A stretch of 64,000 nt of DNA from Streptomyces rapamycinicus NRRL 5491 (GTDB taxonomy: Bacteria; Actinomycetota; Actinomycetes; Streptomycetales; Streptomycetaceae). Of the stretch, positions 1 through 12,691 are shown one piece after another. A program made the position numbers and the translations under genes. Positions within the stretch are counted from its first letter, which is position 1. The number at the start of each line of letters is the position of its first letter. The notes below the pieces were generated by a model. It did not search any database. It was not told where the DNA came from and saw only the letters and a program-made list of their open reading frames with translations. The DNA lies in contig NZ_CP085193.1 of assembly GCF_024298965.1 (NCBI RefSeq), positions 558,001 to 622,000 of the forward strand, written 5' to 3'.

Positions 1-3233
<3,233 letters not shown>

Positions 3234-3297
3234 TCCGGTGACCGGCCGACGATCAACGACCACCGCACCTGCTCCGTCAATTCCCCGAGAGGCCCCC

Positions 3298-5280
3298 ATG
3301 TCTTCCTCTTCCCTGCCGCTCAGCCGGCGCCGACTGCTGGCGGCGGCCGGCGCCGCCACGGCCTTCGGCCTGCTGCGGTTCGCCCCCGAGGCCGCCGCGA
3401 CCGACGGTCCCGGAAGCTACACCGCGAGCTGGTCCTCCGTGGACCAGCACCCGCCGGCCCCGGCCTGGTTCCAGGACGCCAAGTTCGGCATCTACTACCA
3501 CTGGGGTGTCTTCAGCGTTCCCGCGTTCGGGAACGAGTGGTATCCGCGCAACATGTACATCGGCGGCTCGGCCGAGAACAGACACCACATCGCCACCTAC
3601 GGCGACCCCTCGGTCTGGCCGTACAACAACTTCATCGACGGCGCCCGCGACAAGACCGGCAACTACGTGCAGTTCGCCCCCAAACCGGTCTCCCAGGGCG
3701 GCAAGTGGGATCCGGACGCCTGGGCGCAGCTGTTCAAGGCCGCCGGCGCCAGGTTCGCCGGGCCGGTCGCCGAGCACCACGACGGCTTCTCCATGTGGAA
3801 CAGCCACTCCAACCCGTGGAACTCGGTCCGGCACGGTCCAAGACTCGACCTGGTGGGTCTCCAGGCGCAGGCCATCCGCGGGCAGGGGCTGAAGTTCATG
3901 GCTTCGCTGCACCACGCCTACCACTTCAACGGCTACTACGACCACGTGCCGTCACAGTCGGACCCGGCACTCCGCGTCCTCTATGCCCAGCAGGGCTCGG
4001 CCGCGGAGAACAAGCTCTGGTACGACAAGCTGACCGAGATCATCGACGGCTACCAGCCGGATCTGGTCTGGCAGGACTTCGACCTGAACCTGGTGCAGGA
4101 GTCCTACCGACTCGAGTTCCTCGCGCACTACTACAACCAGGCGGTCTCCTGGAACAAGGACGTGGTCGCGACGTACAAGGACGGCCTCAACAACAAGGGT
4201 GAGGTCTTCGACTTCGAGCGCGGCGGCCCGGCAGGGCTGCTCACCCCCTACTGGCTGACCGACGACAGCGTCTCCTCCTCCAGCTGGTGCTACACGGAGG
4301 GCATCGGCTACTACTCGACACAGGCACTGCTGCACTCGCTGATCGACCGGGTCAGCAAGGGCGGCAGCATGCTGCTGAACATCGCCCCGATGTCCGACGG
4401 CACCATCCCCTCCGGGCAGCGGTCCATCCTGCTCGCCATGGGCGACTGGCTCGGCCGCTTCGGAGAGGCGGTCTACTCCACCCGCTCCTGGGCCAGTTAC
4501 GGCGAGGGCCCCACCAAGATGGGCGGAGGCTCGTTCAGCGGACCGGTGGCCGGCAAACCGCAGGACGTCCGGTTCACCCGCAGCCGGGACAACAAGGTCC
4601 TCTACGCCACCGCCCTGGGCTGGCAGGGCGGCACCATGACCATCACGACACTGAACTCGAACCAGATCAACCTCAGCAGCCTGACCGGCGCCAAACTGCT
4701 GAACGACACCGCCGGCGCCTACCTCGACCTGCCCGCACCGGTCCAGGACGCCTCCGGCCTGCACCTCACCATGCCCTCGTCCAACCCACCGTTCAGCGCC
4801 CTGGCGTACACGGTAAAGCTCACCTTCTCCGGTGAGATCCCCGTCCTGGGCGCGCCGGGCGGCTCGACGACCTGGGTGAAGATCGCCAATGTGACCAGCG
4901 GACTGGCGCTCGACAGCGGGGGCGACGTCGCCTCCGGATCCAACCTCAAGCAGTGGAACTACGACGGGAGCACCAACCTGCACTGGCAGCTGATCGACCT
5001 CGGCAACGGCTACTACCGCATCATGAACCGCACCAACGGCATGGCCGCCGACAGCTGGGGTGACTCCGCCAACGGCGCTCCCGCCCGCCAGGAGGTCTGG
5101 AACGGCGGCAACAGCCAGCAGTGGTCGCTGGGCAGCCTCGGCGGCAACCGCTACCAGATCATCAATCGGGGCACCGGTACCGCCCTCGACGGCGGTGGCA
5201 GCACCACGGTCGGCTCGACCACGGTGATGTGGACTCCGAACTCCAGCACCAACAACGAATGGACCATCACCGGCGTGTGA
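3298..5280 (+). CDS. Secreted (Tat-type signal) GH29 alpha-L-fucosidase with ricin-like C-terminal domain
   Basis: 660 residues, ATG start preceded by GAGAGG at 3289-3294. The N-terminus has a twin-arginine type signal (SRRRLLAAAGAATAFG), suggesting Tat export. GH29 features are WFQDAKFGIYYHWGVFSVP near residue 50, EHHDGFSMW near 160 and DLVWQDFDLN, where D260 is the best candidate catalytic nucleophile by position in the family. A beta-sandwich follows the barrel, and about residues 525-660 form a ricin-type/CBM-like trefoil with HWQL, QQWSLG and EWTI repeat ends. It hydrolyses terminal alpha-L-fucosides in this family, here likely from plant cell-wall or glycoprotein glycans. It is probably co-transcribed with the GH59 gene. 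A more upstream in-frame start would run through the GH59 coding region and is rejected. Confidence 0.9.
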   Translation: MSSSSLPLSRRRLLAAAGAATAFGLLRFAPEAAATDGPGSYTASWSSVDQHPPAPAWFQDAKFGIYYHWGVFSVPAFGNEWYPRNMYIGGSAENRHHIATYGDPSVWPYNNFIDGARDKTGNYVQFAPKPVSQGGKWDPDAWAQLFKAAGARFAGPVAEHHDGFSMWNSHSNPWNSVRHGPRLDLVGLQAQAIRGQGLKFMASLHHAYHFNGYYDHVPSQSDPALRVLYAQQGSAAENKLWYDKLTEIIDGYQPDLVWQDFDLNLVQESYRLEFLAHYYNQAVSWNKDVVATYKDGLNNKGEVFDFERGGPAGLLTPYWLTDDSVSSSSWCYTEGIGYYSTQALLHSLIDRVSKGGSMLLNIAPMSDGTIPSGQRSILLAMGDWLGRFGEAVYSTRSWASYGEGPTKMGGGSFSGPVAGKPQDVRFTRSRDNKVLYATALGWQGGTMTITTLNSNQINLSSLTGAKLLNDTAGAYLDLPAPVQDASGLHLTMPSSNPPFSALAYTVKLTFSGEIPVLGAPGGSTTWVKIANVTSGLALDSGGDVASGSNLKQWNYDGSTNLHWQLIDLGNGYYRIMNRTNGMAADSWGDSANGAPARQEVWNGGNSQQWSLGSLGGNRYQIINRGTGTALDGGGSTTVGSTTVMWTPNSSTNNEWTITGV

Positions 5281-5299
5281 CCCACCCCAATCGGACCTC

Positions 5300-5832
5300 C
5301 CGCGCGTACGGCGCGACGGTGATCCGGTCGATCAGCGGGGCATGGCGGGAGCGGAGCAGCACCCCGGGGAAGTGTCCGAGGCGTAGGTGGTGCCGTCGAA
5401 GTTCGGCAGTTCCCCGGGGCGGAAGGTGTGGCCGAGCCCGCGAGCTTGGCATCCTGCGCCTCGTACGTACACGCCTTCAGCCTGCCGGCGCCGGGTGTGA
5501 CGGTAAGGCGGTCGACGAGGGTGGTGGACGAACCGCCGGCCGGGGCCCCCTTGTTGACGCCACCCCAGTCGGGTCCTTGGCGAGCCGGACCGCCCCCGAG
5601 CCGCAGGCAGGGGGTTTTGGCTCGCCTCGGCAGGTTGTAGACGGGCTGTGCCCCACCGGCTGCCCTTCGCCTTCCCGGCCGGGCTGAGGACGATCTCGTA
5701 TGCCGAGGACTCCTTCAGCTTCGGCAGCTCGCCGTCACCGAAATCGGTGACGACCGTGCCGTCGTCACCGACCTTCAGGTCCCGCTCGCCGAGGACTTCG
5801 GGCCGGAGGAATCGCCTACCTGACCGCTCCAC
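5300..5832 (-). pseudogene. Degraded C-terminal remnant of a secreted carbohydrate-active enzyme
   Basis: Minus-strand frames contain isolated blocks that read like the tail of a glycosidase: KVGDDGTVVTDFGDGELP, LKESSAYEIVLSPAG, and further on HTFRPGELPNFDGTTYASD. Between and after the blocks the reading frame shifts and the composition becomes arginine/proline-rich, as in an unselected frame. No start codon with a ribosome site fits and no domain is complete. I cannot assign a GH family. It is convergent with the GH29 gene, supporting an island that is losing genes. Confidence 0.35.
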
Positions 5833-6266
5833 GGCCCGGTGGGCGAGGAAGAGGTGGGCCAGGCCGACAACGCATGCCCACCCGGCTCGCTTCCGACTTC
5901 CGCACGGACGAGATCCGCCGGCAGTCCCACGCAGGGGCCGACGCTGCCACCCCCTCGGCCCGGCGCGGCACCACCAGCCCGGCCACCACGCAGTCCCACC
6001 GGGCAGCCGGTATCACTCAGCACGAGCGGCCTGAAAGCTCGTCGGCGCGAGCGGTGGACAGCGCCGCCAAAGGCACCGTGCAGCAGATCGATCGCCGGTC
6101 CCTGCTGCCACAGACCCCGGCGCCATCCGGCTGGGCCCGCGGACGGTCGCCATCGAGGGCACCAGTCCGTGCCCGCCCGACAGCGACTGCCCCACAGCGG
6201 GCTGACGGTCCCGGGAAGGACTCGACCTCAGCAGGTCAGGCGAACTGCCGAGGTCGCGCAACAGGA
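5833..6266. other. Stretch without a recognisable gene
   Basis: About 430 bp between the CAZyme relic and the esterase gene. Both strands hold only short frames with proline/arginine/alanine-rich translations and no ribosome site. A piece of minus-strand sequence (about 5840-5880) may extend the relic above in another frame. I see no RNA gene or clear promoter. Confidence 0.4.
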
Positions 6267-7196
6267 TCAGAGACCGAAGAACTGCACGGCTGCGGCGGCC
6301 ATGCCACCCATCGGCAGTTGGTGCCCGGCCCCGGAGACGCTGATGGCTTCCAGCCGCACGGCGCCGTCGGTCCCGGCGAAGCGCTGCCGCGTCCAGCTCG
6401 GCTGCGGCTGGTCCGTCGAGGTCGGCGTCTGGCTCAGCCCGAAGACGTCCGTCCACTGCTTGGTCTCTTCCTGCATGAGCTGGAAAGGCACGAGTGTGTC
6501 GTTGGTGCCGTGCCACAGCTGCACGCGAGGACGGGTGCCGGAGTGGCCCGGGTACGCCTGCCGGACCAGGTTTCCCCATTCCTGTGCCGTCTTGTGCATG
6601 TTCCCACCCACACACTTGCTCGTCCACGGTGGGAAGTCGGCCTCGTTCGCGAAGCAACCGAAGGGGACGCCCATGAACGCCGAGCCGGCCTTGAAGACCT
6701 CCGGGTAGTCGGCCAGCAGCGCGCTGGTCTCCATGCCGCCGGACGAGCTGCCGGTGACGAAGACCCGCTGCGGGTCTCCGTTGTAGTGCTGTTCCACATA
6801 CGACACCATCGAGACGACCGAGACCGGGTCGCTGCCGCCGTCGTGGTGTTTGGAGGCATCGGACCACACGTCGAAGCAATTACTCATCGCTGTCTGCTTC
6901 GTGGCGGTCGGGTAGATGACGACGAAGCCGCGCTGGTCGGCCAGCGACGCGAACTCGCTGCTCTGGTAGAACCCCGGCCCCGAGCCGCCACAGCCGTGCA
7001 TGGCGACCACGATCGCCGGCTTGGCCGGACGGGAGTCCGGCACGTACACGTGCATGCGCAGGTTGCCCGGATTGCTGCCAAAGTCGGTCACCTCCGTGAG
7101 CGAAGCCGCCGTCGCCTGCGGCGCGAGAACGAGACCGGAGACGAGGAGTGCCAAGGCGCCGGCGACAGCCGCCAGCACGGTTCTGATCGCGGTCAT
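6267..7196 (-). CDS. Secreted PHB-depolymerase/feruloyl esterase family (CE1-like) esterase
   Basis: 309 residues with a strong AGGAGGTGG ribosome site just upstream of ATG 7196. A Sec signal peptide (about residues 1-30, ending APQATA) is followed by an alpha/beta-hydrolase of the PHB-depolymerase/LpqC-type esterase family: VAMHGCGGSGPGFY forms the oxyanion region, TGSSSGG carries nucleophile S151, LWHGTNDTLVP gives the acid, and SGAGHQLP the catalytic His. Members cleave acetyl or feruloyl esters from xylan or act on polyhydroxybutyrate-like esters; the glycosidase context favours a hemicellulose deacylase. The divergent neighbour is a GH78 relic, so the space between 7197 and 7263 probably held divergent promoters. 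Confidence 0.85.
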   Translation of the reverse strand: MTAIRTVLAAVAGALALLVSGLVLAPQATAASLTEVTDFGSNPGNLRMHVYVPDSRPAKPAIVVAMHGCGGSGPGFYQSSEFASLADQRGFVVIYPTATKQTAMSNCFDVWSDASKHHDGGSDPVSVVSMVSYVEQHYNGDPQRVFVTGSSSGGMETSALLADYPEVFKAGSAFMGVPFGCFANEADFPPWTSKCVGGNMHKTAQEWGNLVRQAYPGHSGTRPRVQLWHGTNDTLVPFQLMQEETKQWTDVFGLSQTPTSTDQPQPSWTRQRFAGTDGAVRLEAISVSGAGHQLPMGGMAAAAVQFFGL

Positions 7197-7263
7197 GGTG
7201 CAACCACCTCCTAGTGATCACGAGATTCGCACACGAGGTTAGGCATGTTCATGACGGTGCTCC

Positions 7264-8060
7264 ATGAGCACGCCCACCGATACACCGGTACGCGACGAGC
7301 GCACCCCTCCGGCCATGGACGTCCAGGCCTACCGGGACGCCGCGACGCGCGAATTCGGCATGGGGAGCTTCTACGCGAAGTATCTGCGGGACCTGCCGCC
7401 GGGCACGGCGCTGCCCTCCGACGACGTCAAGGCGCAGTACCCCGACATGGCCGGCGGACAGGTCACCTTGGCCTGGACCCTGTACGAGCAGTACCGCGAC
7501 CGGAACGCACTGGAGACGGCCTATCCGGACATGAAACGGTTCGTGAACCGCAACGCCGCCGAGGTACCCGGGCTCATCTGGCCCACGGACAAAGGCTTCG
7601 GCGACTGCTGACCGCCCGACCACCGACCACCGACCAACGACGGCATGGGCAGCCCCACCGCCGGAGACTGCACCACCGAGGTCTCCCTGGTCAACACCAC
7701 CCTCTCCTACCAGCAGGCCCGGGCCACCGCGAAGGCCGCGACAGTCCTCGGGCACCGGCGTCTTCGGCACCCGCTACCTGGCCGACGCGCTGGCCCGCAC
7801 CGGGAGGATCGACCTGGCGACGACCATGCTCCACCAACGCACCTACCCCGGCTTCGGCTTCCAGCTCGCCAACGGGGCCACAACCGCCTGGGAGCAGTGG
7901 CTCTACCGCTCCTCGATGGAAACCCACGACCACGCGATGTTCGCCGGCATCACCGCGTCCAAGCCCCCACCGAAGCGAGGAAGACACACAGGTCACCGAC
8001 CAAGCGGTCGCGTACCGAGTCGGCTCCGGAACCTGGGTGTTCGCTGTCCGAGCCCATTGA
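7264..8060 (+). pseudogene. Broken C-terminal half of a GH78 alpha-L-rhamnosidase
   Basis: Blocks typical of bacterial GH78 alpha-L-rhamnosidases lie in correct order. They are LETAYPDMKRFVNRNA and IWPTDKGFGD (frame 1, to 7611), then MGSPTAGDCTTEVSLV (still frame 1), then GTRYLADALARTGRIDLAT, YPGFGFQLANGA, WEQWLYRSSMETHDHAMF (frame 2, about 7760-7960), and a C-terminal VAYRVGSGTWVFAV (frame 3, to 8060). The family sequence GDWCPP reads GDC-stop here at 7609-7611. One frameshift follows near 7740, and sequence is missing between blocks, including the Trp-rich segment before the C-terminus. The N-terminal half is absent. It is clearly non-functional, and probably a former partner of the esterase next door. 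Confidence 0.75.
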
Positions 8061-8130
8061 CGGTGAACGGGTCGGCCCTCAGTGGGCCGGCCATACTGAG
8101 GTCTTCCCGGGCCTGCTGGAGCGGTCCGAC

Positions 8131-9054
8131 TCACCTGGTGAGGGCCGCTTGCCAGGAGGTGCCGTTGCTGGTGGCGTCGCTTCGCAGGCGGTCGCGGGCG
8201 GCGGTGTCGCCGTACAGGCTCCAGCGGAACCAGTCCAGGAAGGTGTTCTTGGTCTGGGCGTAGTAGCGGTAGTCCGGGGTCAGGTACTGGCCGTGGTCCG
8301 CCCCGACGTGAGTGAGGAACGCCTTGGGCGAGGGAAGCTCCGCGTACGCGGCGCGCGCCGAATTGTAGTCGCAGGTCGGGTCGTGATCACCATGGATGAA
8401 CAGCACATTGGCGTGGAGGCCGGCGGGGTTGCCCATGTCCACGCAGGCGACCGGGACGGCGGCGACAATGCGGTTGTCCGGCCAGGAGGTGAGAAGGCCG
8501 TGAGTGGTCATCCCGCCCATCGAGTGGCCTGACACACCGACACCGGCGCGGGTGTCGATGTGCCCGGCGAACGGGTCGCCCGAGGTGTTGTTGAGAGCCA
8601 GTGTCCGGGTGAGGACCTCGGAGACGTCCTTCGACCAGTTGCCGTTGTAAACGCTGCCGATGTTGGTGTTGTCGGAGAACGAGGGGGCGGGGCAGATGAA
8701 GCCCGCGGCGGCCAGATCGTGGGTCTGGGAGGAGTAGCAGTCGGAGTTGCACCCCATGCCGTGGCTCCATTCGGCGATGGGGAAGACGCCGTTGGCGATG
8801 GGCGCGTTCGGGATGGGATTGCCGCCCGCGGTTCCGGAGGCCGGGTAGAAGATCTTCGTGTTCAGCTGGCGGCTGCCACGCGACCAGTAGAACTGGCGCA
8901 CGCCGATGGCGAACTGCGCGGTGGGTGCCTGCCGCGGTGAGGCCATCCGTGGTGACAGGGTGCCGGCGGCCGCGCTGCTGCCGAGCAGGGACGTGCCCAC
9001 GCCCGTGGCCGCGGCCGCGCCGAGGCCCAGTAAGGTACGCCGTCGCATCGACAT
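8131..9054 (-). CDS. Tat-signal alpha/beta hydrolase (lipase / dienelactone-hydrolase-like fold)
   Basis: 307 residues from ATG 9054 (MSMRRRTLL), preceded by AAGGAG at the right distance; an upstream in-frame ATG at 9093 lacks a ribosome site. The twin-arginine start (MRRRTLLGLGAAAATG) predicts Tat export. The mature part is an alpha/beta hydrolase: AEWSHGMGCNSDCYSS, then GVGVSGHSMGG with nucleophile S178, LFIHGDHDPTCD (acid region) and VGADHGQYLTP (His). Several Cys residues around NSDCYS and DPTCD could form disulfides outside the cell. It resembles secreted polyester/triglyceride or acyl-sugar hydrolases; the substrate is unknown. The gene is divergent from the GH54 gene across a 711-bp spacer. 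Confidence 0.8.
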   Translation of the reverse strand: MSMRRRTLLGLGAAAATGVGTSLLGSSAAAGTLSPRMASPRQAPTAQFAIGVRQFYWSRGSRQLNTKIFYPASGTAGGNPIPNAPIANGVFPIAEWSHGMGCNSDCYSSQTHDLAAAGFICPAPSFSDNTNIGSVYNGNWSKDVSEVLTRTLALNNTSGDPFAGHIDTRAGVGVSGHSMGGMTTHGLLTSWPDNRIVAAVPVACVDMGNPAGLHANVLFIHGDHDPTCDYNSARAAYAELPSPKAFLTHVGADHGQYLTPDYRYYAQTKNTFLDWFRWSLYGDTAARDRLRSDATSNGTSWQAALTR

Positions 9055-9383
9055 GGGTGACTCCTTGTTGTCGTAGGGGTGAGCGGGGCACACGGGCGCG
9101 GTGCGCCAGCGTGAGAGGGAATCCCGCAGAGGTTGCTCAGGGGGGTGGATACGGGCGTCAGTCCAGCGGTGGAACGGCCGCCACCGTCGGAGGCGCGAGC
9201 CCAGCGGTAGGGGGAAGTAGCCGCCGTCCAGGGTGGTGATGGCCGTCGCGGTGCGGCGGGCCCGGCATTGTCGCGCCCGAGACGGTGAGGAAGACGCGCC
9301 TGTCGATCGTCATGACATGACCTTCCGGCGGCATGTGCGGAGGCGGGAAGCGCGGGCACGGGACGGGCAGCAGGTGCTCCGAT

Positions 9384-9394
9384 ACATCCCATGT
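9384..9394. promoter_or_regulatory. Candidate GntR operator ACATCCCATGT
   Basis: A palindrome with 4-bp arms and 3-bp spacer, identical to the site at 15115-15125 upstream of the gntR gene. FadR-subfamily GntR proteins typically bind short arms separated by three bases, so this is a plausible target of the island's own regulator. The site lies about 370 bp before the GH54 start. Confidence 0.4.
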
Positions 9395-9416
9395 CCCTCT
9401 AGGGGTCCCATGGGAT
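9386..9416. repeat. Nested inverted repeat (ATCCCATG ... CATGGGAT)
   Basis: Outer arms ATCCCATG (9386-9393) and CATGGGAT (9409-9416) are perfectly complementary, and the inside contains CCCT-CT-AGGG. It overlaps the first ACAT-N3-ATGT site. It could be an operator or a weak hairpin. Confidence 0.45.
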
Positions 9417-9513
9417 CTTTGGGGCTGTCAAGAGACTTGACGTCGAACAATACGGGCGCCTGCTGCGGAACTCGGGCCTACGGCCCTGTGGCATGGGCGG
9501 TGGGAGAGGCCAA

Positions 9514-9524
9514 ACATCACATGT
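9514..9524. promoter_or_regulatory. Candidate GntR operator ACATCACATGT
   Basis: Second ACAT-N3-ATGT palindrome in the same spacer, 130 bp from the first (about 12 helical turns, same face). It differs from the other two copies only in the spacer bases. Confidence 0.4.
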
Positions 9525-9602
9525 CGCCGACGATTCCGCCCCGCAGGACACCGCCGGGCTGCGGTTTTCATCGCGACCTCCACACCCGTCCGGTGTGCGG
9601 TC

Positions 9603-9630
9603 TTGACAGCCTCCGGGGCTCCCCTATCAT
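9603..9630 (+). promoter_or_regulatory. Promoter-like pair TTGACA - 16 bp - TATCAT
   Basis: A perfect -35 hexamer (9603-9608) and a good -10 (9625-9630) about 135 bp upstream of the GH54 start, in the right orientation. It is unusual for this GC-rich window and is probably the GH54 promoter, with the operators upstream of it. Confidence 0.5.
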
Positions 9631-9765
9631 CCATCTCTGTCCGGTGTTTCGACAGCAGTTCGAGATATCGAACGCCCGCTTCTTGTGCCCCACCCCATCC
9701 AGCCGATCCGCGGCGTGGCTCGACATGTCATGCCCTGATCAGATTCCACCCTCCAGGAGGAGACG

Positions 9766-10860
9766 GTGCAGTCTTCATTGGTTTCCGTGCCGGGCGGTGT
9801 GTCCCGTAGCCGGCGCTCGCTCGCCACCTTGGCCACAGGCTCGGCGCTGATGTTGATTGCGGTACTTGTGGCGGTGTTCGGCCGGTCGGCGCCGGCGTCC
9901 GCAGCCGCCACCGGCCCCTGTGACATCTACGCGTCGGGCGGCACGCCGTGTGTGGCCGCGCACAGCACGGTGCGGGCGCTCTATGGCTCGTACACCGGCA
10001 AGCTGTACCAAGTCAGGCGCTCGTCCGACAACGCGACCCGGGACATCGGCGCCCTGGCGGCAGGCGGCGTCGCCGACGCCGCCGCCCAGGACTCGTTCTG
10101 CGCGGGCACCTCATGCGTCATCACCTGGGTCTACGACCAGTCCGGGCACGGCAACAACCTGGGCTACCAGGGGCCGGGCGGAGTCGGTGGCTCCGACACC
10201 GCCGCGAACGCGACGAGTGAATCGCTGACGGTCGGCGGCAACAAGGCCTACTCGCTGTACATCAACCCCAGGAACAGCTACTGGCGTGACGGCCACACGA
10301 CGGGCGTCCCCACCGGCAGCACGCCTGAGGGCATGTACATGGTGACGAGTGGCGCACACGTCAACGGCGGCTGCTGCTTCGACTACGGCAACAGCGAGAC
10401 CACCCGCAAGGCCGACGGCCCCGGAGCCATGGACGCGATCAACTTCAGCACGCAGTGCTGGTTCGGCGGATGTTCCGGGAACGGCCCATGGGTCCAGGCA
10501 GACCTCGAATGGGGCCTGTACTCCGGGGGCAGTCAGTCCTGGAACCCGAACCAGCGGGCCTTCACCAGCAAGTTCGTCACCGCCACATTGAAGAACAACG
10601 GGACGACCCGGTTCGCGATCAAGGGCAGCAACGCGCAGTCCGGAAGTCTGAACACGCTGTACGCCGGCTCCCTCCCCGGTGGCTACAACCCCATGAAGAA
10701 GCAGGGGGCCATCATCCTGGGCAGCGGCGGCGACTGCTGCAACGGCAACACCAACCTCAGCGCCGGCACGTTCTACGAGGGAGCCATGGTCTCCGGCTAC
10801 CCCTCCGACCAGACGGAGAACGCCGTACAGGCCAATATCACCGCGGCCGGGTACCGCTGA
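9766..10860 (+). CDS. Secreted GH54 alpha-L-arabinofuranosidase catalytic domain
   Basis: 364 residues; GTG start with AGGAGG at 9754-9759. A long signal sequence (to about residue 46, ending PASAAA) precedes a GH54 catalytic domain that follows fungal AkAbfB closely: GPCDIYASGGTPCVAAHST, ALYGSYTGKLYQV, YDQSGHGNNL, EGMYMV, CCFDYGN, and AIILGSGGD. By homology the nucleophile is E248 (ADLEWGLYSG) and the acid/base D323. Paired cysteines including the rare vicinal CC are retained. The C-terminal CBM42 of fungal enzymes is missing, so this is a catalytic-only form. It releases arabinose from arabinan or arabinoxylan, fitting the GH27/GH43 neighbours. Confidence 0.93.
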   Translation: MQSSLVSVPGGVSRSRRSLATLATGSALMLIAVLVAVFGRSAPASAAATGPCDIYASGGTPCVAAHSTVRALYGSYTGKLYQVRRSSDNATRDIGALAAGGVADAAAQDSFCAGTSCVITWVYDQSGHGNNLGYQGPGGVGGSDTAANATSESLTVGGNKAYSLYINPRNSYWRDGHTTGVPTGSTPEGMYMVTSGAHVNGGCCFDYGNSETTRKADGPGAMDAINFSTQCWFGGCSGNGPWVQADLEWGLYSGGSQSWNPNQRAFTSKFVTATLKNNGTTRFAIKGSNAQSGSLNTLYAGSLPGGYNPMKKQGAIILGSGGDCCNGNTNLSAGTFYEGAMVSGYPSDQTENAVQANITAAGYR

Positions 10861-11047
10861 ACCGCGGCGTTCCCCGGTCCCGACGACCGCCGCCCTCCTC
10901 CGTGACCATCCGGGCCGGAGGTCACGACACACCACCGGATGCGGCGGCCGTCATCCGGGCCGACAGCCTGCCCGGCATCCGCCTGCCGCCGCATCGCGCG
11001 CACCGCGGGCGATCGCTCGTCGCATCCTTCCAGGAAGGAACCATCTC

Positions 11048-12691
11048 GTGTCGAAACCACGCGGACGATTACTCCGCTTCCTCACGGCCGCCGCGCTGAT
11101 CGGCACCGTCTTCACCACGGCCTCGGGCCACTCGACCGCCCAGGCGGCCCCGGGCAGTCCGGCGCTCACCCCGCCGCTGGGCTGGAACAGCTGGAACAGC
11201 TTCGGGTGCGGGGTCACCGAGGCACAGGTCCGGCAGGCCGCCGACGCGATGGTCTCCTCGGGCATGCGGGACGCCGGTTACCGATACGTGGTGGTCGACG
11301 ACTGCTGGTTCGACCCGCAACGCGACACCGCGGGCAACTTGCGGGCCAACCCGGCAAAATTCCCGAGCGGGATGAAGGCGCTCGGGGACTACATCCACGG
11401 GAAAGGCTTGAAGTTCGGCATCTACCAGGTGCCCAACGAGCGCACGTGTGCGCAGGGCGGGGGCAGTTACCCGGGGTCCACCGGCAGCAAGGATCATGAG
11501 GCCCAGGACGCTCGCACGTTCGCCTCGTGGGGTGTGGACTACCTCAAGTACGACTGGTGTTCCTCCGCCGGCACCCGGGACGAGCAAGTCGCGCGGTTCA
11601 CGCTCATGCGCGACGCGCTGCGCGGGACCGGGCGCCCGATCGTCTACAGCATCAACCCGAACAGCTACCACGCCATCACCGGCGACACATACAACTGGGG
11701 CGAGGTCGCCGACCTGTGGCGGACGACCGAGGACCTGCTCGACATCTGGCAGAACGGCAACACCAACAGCTATCCGATGGGCGTGGGCAACGTCGTGGAC
11801 GTCACCGCGCCACTGGCCGCGCAGTCGGGTCCCGGCCACTGGAACGACCCCGATATGCTCGTCGTCGGCCGCCCCGGGCTGTCGCTGACCGAGTCCCGCT
11901 CCCACTTCGCCCTGTGGGCACTGATGGCCGCGCCGCTCATGGCGGGCAACGACATCCGCACCATGTCGGCCGATGTGAGCGCGGTCCTGCGCAACCCGCG
12001 CCTGCTGGCGGTGAACCAGGACCCGCTGGGCGCGGGCGGGCGCAGGGTGCGCGACGACGGAGACACCGAGGTGTTCGCCAAGCCCCTGTCCGACGGCTCG
12101 GTCGCCGTGGGCCTGTTCAACCGGGGGAACAGCCCGGCGACCGTCACCGCCACGGCGGCACAGGCCGGCCTGTCCGGCGGGTCGTTCACCCTCACCGACC
12201 TGTGGACCGGCGGCACATCGAGCACGACCGGACAGGTCTCGGCGAGTGTGCCCGCACACGGCGTCGCCGCGTTCCGGGTGACCGGCGGCACTCCGCTGGC
12301 CGCCACCACGTCCCGGCTGCGCGGTGACGGGTCCGGCCGTTGCCTGGACGTGGAGAACGCCTCGACCGCGGCCGGGGCGAGGGTGCTGATCCAGGACTGC
12401 CGCACGGCCGCCGGCCAGTTGTGGACCACCTGGGCCGGCGGCGAGATACGCGTCTTCGGCGACAAGTGCCTGGACGCTTATGACCAGGGCACCGCCAACG
12501 GCACACGCATCATCACCTGGCCCTGCAACGGACAGGACAACCAGAAGTGGACACTCGACGCGAACGGTTCGATCCGCAACGTCCACGCCGGCCTGTGCCT
12601 GGACGTCGATCAAGCCGGCACCACGAACGGATCCCCGCTGATCCTGTGGACCTGCAACGGTCAGGGCAACCAGAGGTGGACCCGCACATGA
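11048..12691 (+). CDS. Secreted GH27 alpha-galactosidase or beta-L-arabinopyranosidase with ricin-type lectin domain
   Basis: 547 residues; GTG start after AAGGAA. Signal peptide (1-34), GH27 (beta/alpha)8 barrel from GWNSWNSFGCGVTE to about residue 325, beta-sandwich (about 330-415), and a C-terminal three-repeat ricin trefoil (about 420-547). By family alignment the nucleophile is D169 (YLKYDWC) and the acid/base D229 (WRTTEDLL). The sugar-recognition segment reads GIYQVPNER where classic alpha-galactosidases have YSDAG-like sequence. GH27 also contains Streptomyces beta-L-arabinopyranosidases, so either arabinopyranosyl or galactosyl ends could be cleaved. The stop overlaps the ATG of the GH43 gene (ATGA), so the two are translationally coupled. 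Confidence 0.9.
   Translation: MSKPRGRLLRFLTAAALIGTVFTTASGHSTAQAAPGSPALTPPLGWNSWNSFGCGVTEAQVRQAADAMVSSGMRDAGYRYVVVDDCWFDPQRDTAGNLRANPAKFPSGMKALGDYIHGKGLKFGIYQVPNERTCAQGGGSYPGSTGSKDHEAQDARTFASWGVDYLKYDWCSSAGTRDEQVARFTLMRDALRGTGRPIVYSINPNSYHAITGDTYNWGEVADLWRTTEDLLDIWQNGNTNSYPMGVGNVVDVTAPLAAQSGPGHWNDPDMLVVGRPGLSLTESRSHFALWALMAAPLMAGNDIRTMSADVSAVLRNPRLLAVNQDPLGAGGRRVRDDGDTEVFAKPLSDGSVAVGLFNRGNSPATVTATAAQAGLSGGSFTLTDLWTGGTSSTTGQVSASVPAHGVAAFRVTGGTPLAATTSRLRGDGSGRCLDVENASTAAGARVLIQDCRTAAGQLWTTWAGGEIRVFGDKCLDAYDQGTANGTRIITWPCNGQDNQKWTLDANGSIRNVHAGLCLDVDQAGTTNGSPLILWTCNGQGNQRWTRT

Larger units (their letters stand above)
9055..9765. other. Regulatory spacer between divergent hydrolase and GH54 genes
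   Basis: 711 bp with no convincing gene. It holds two ACAT-N3-ATGT palindromes, a nested inverted repeat at 9386-9416, a promoter-like pair at 9603/9625 and a short palindrome GTTCGA-GATA-TCGAAC at about 9659-9674. Each main site is listed separately. The first 320 bp (9055-9370) show nothing recognisable. Confidence 0.55.
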
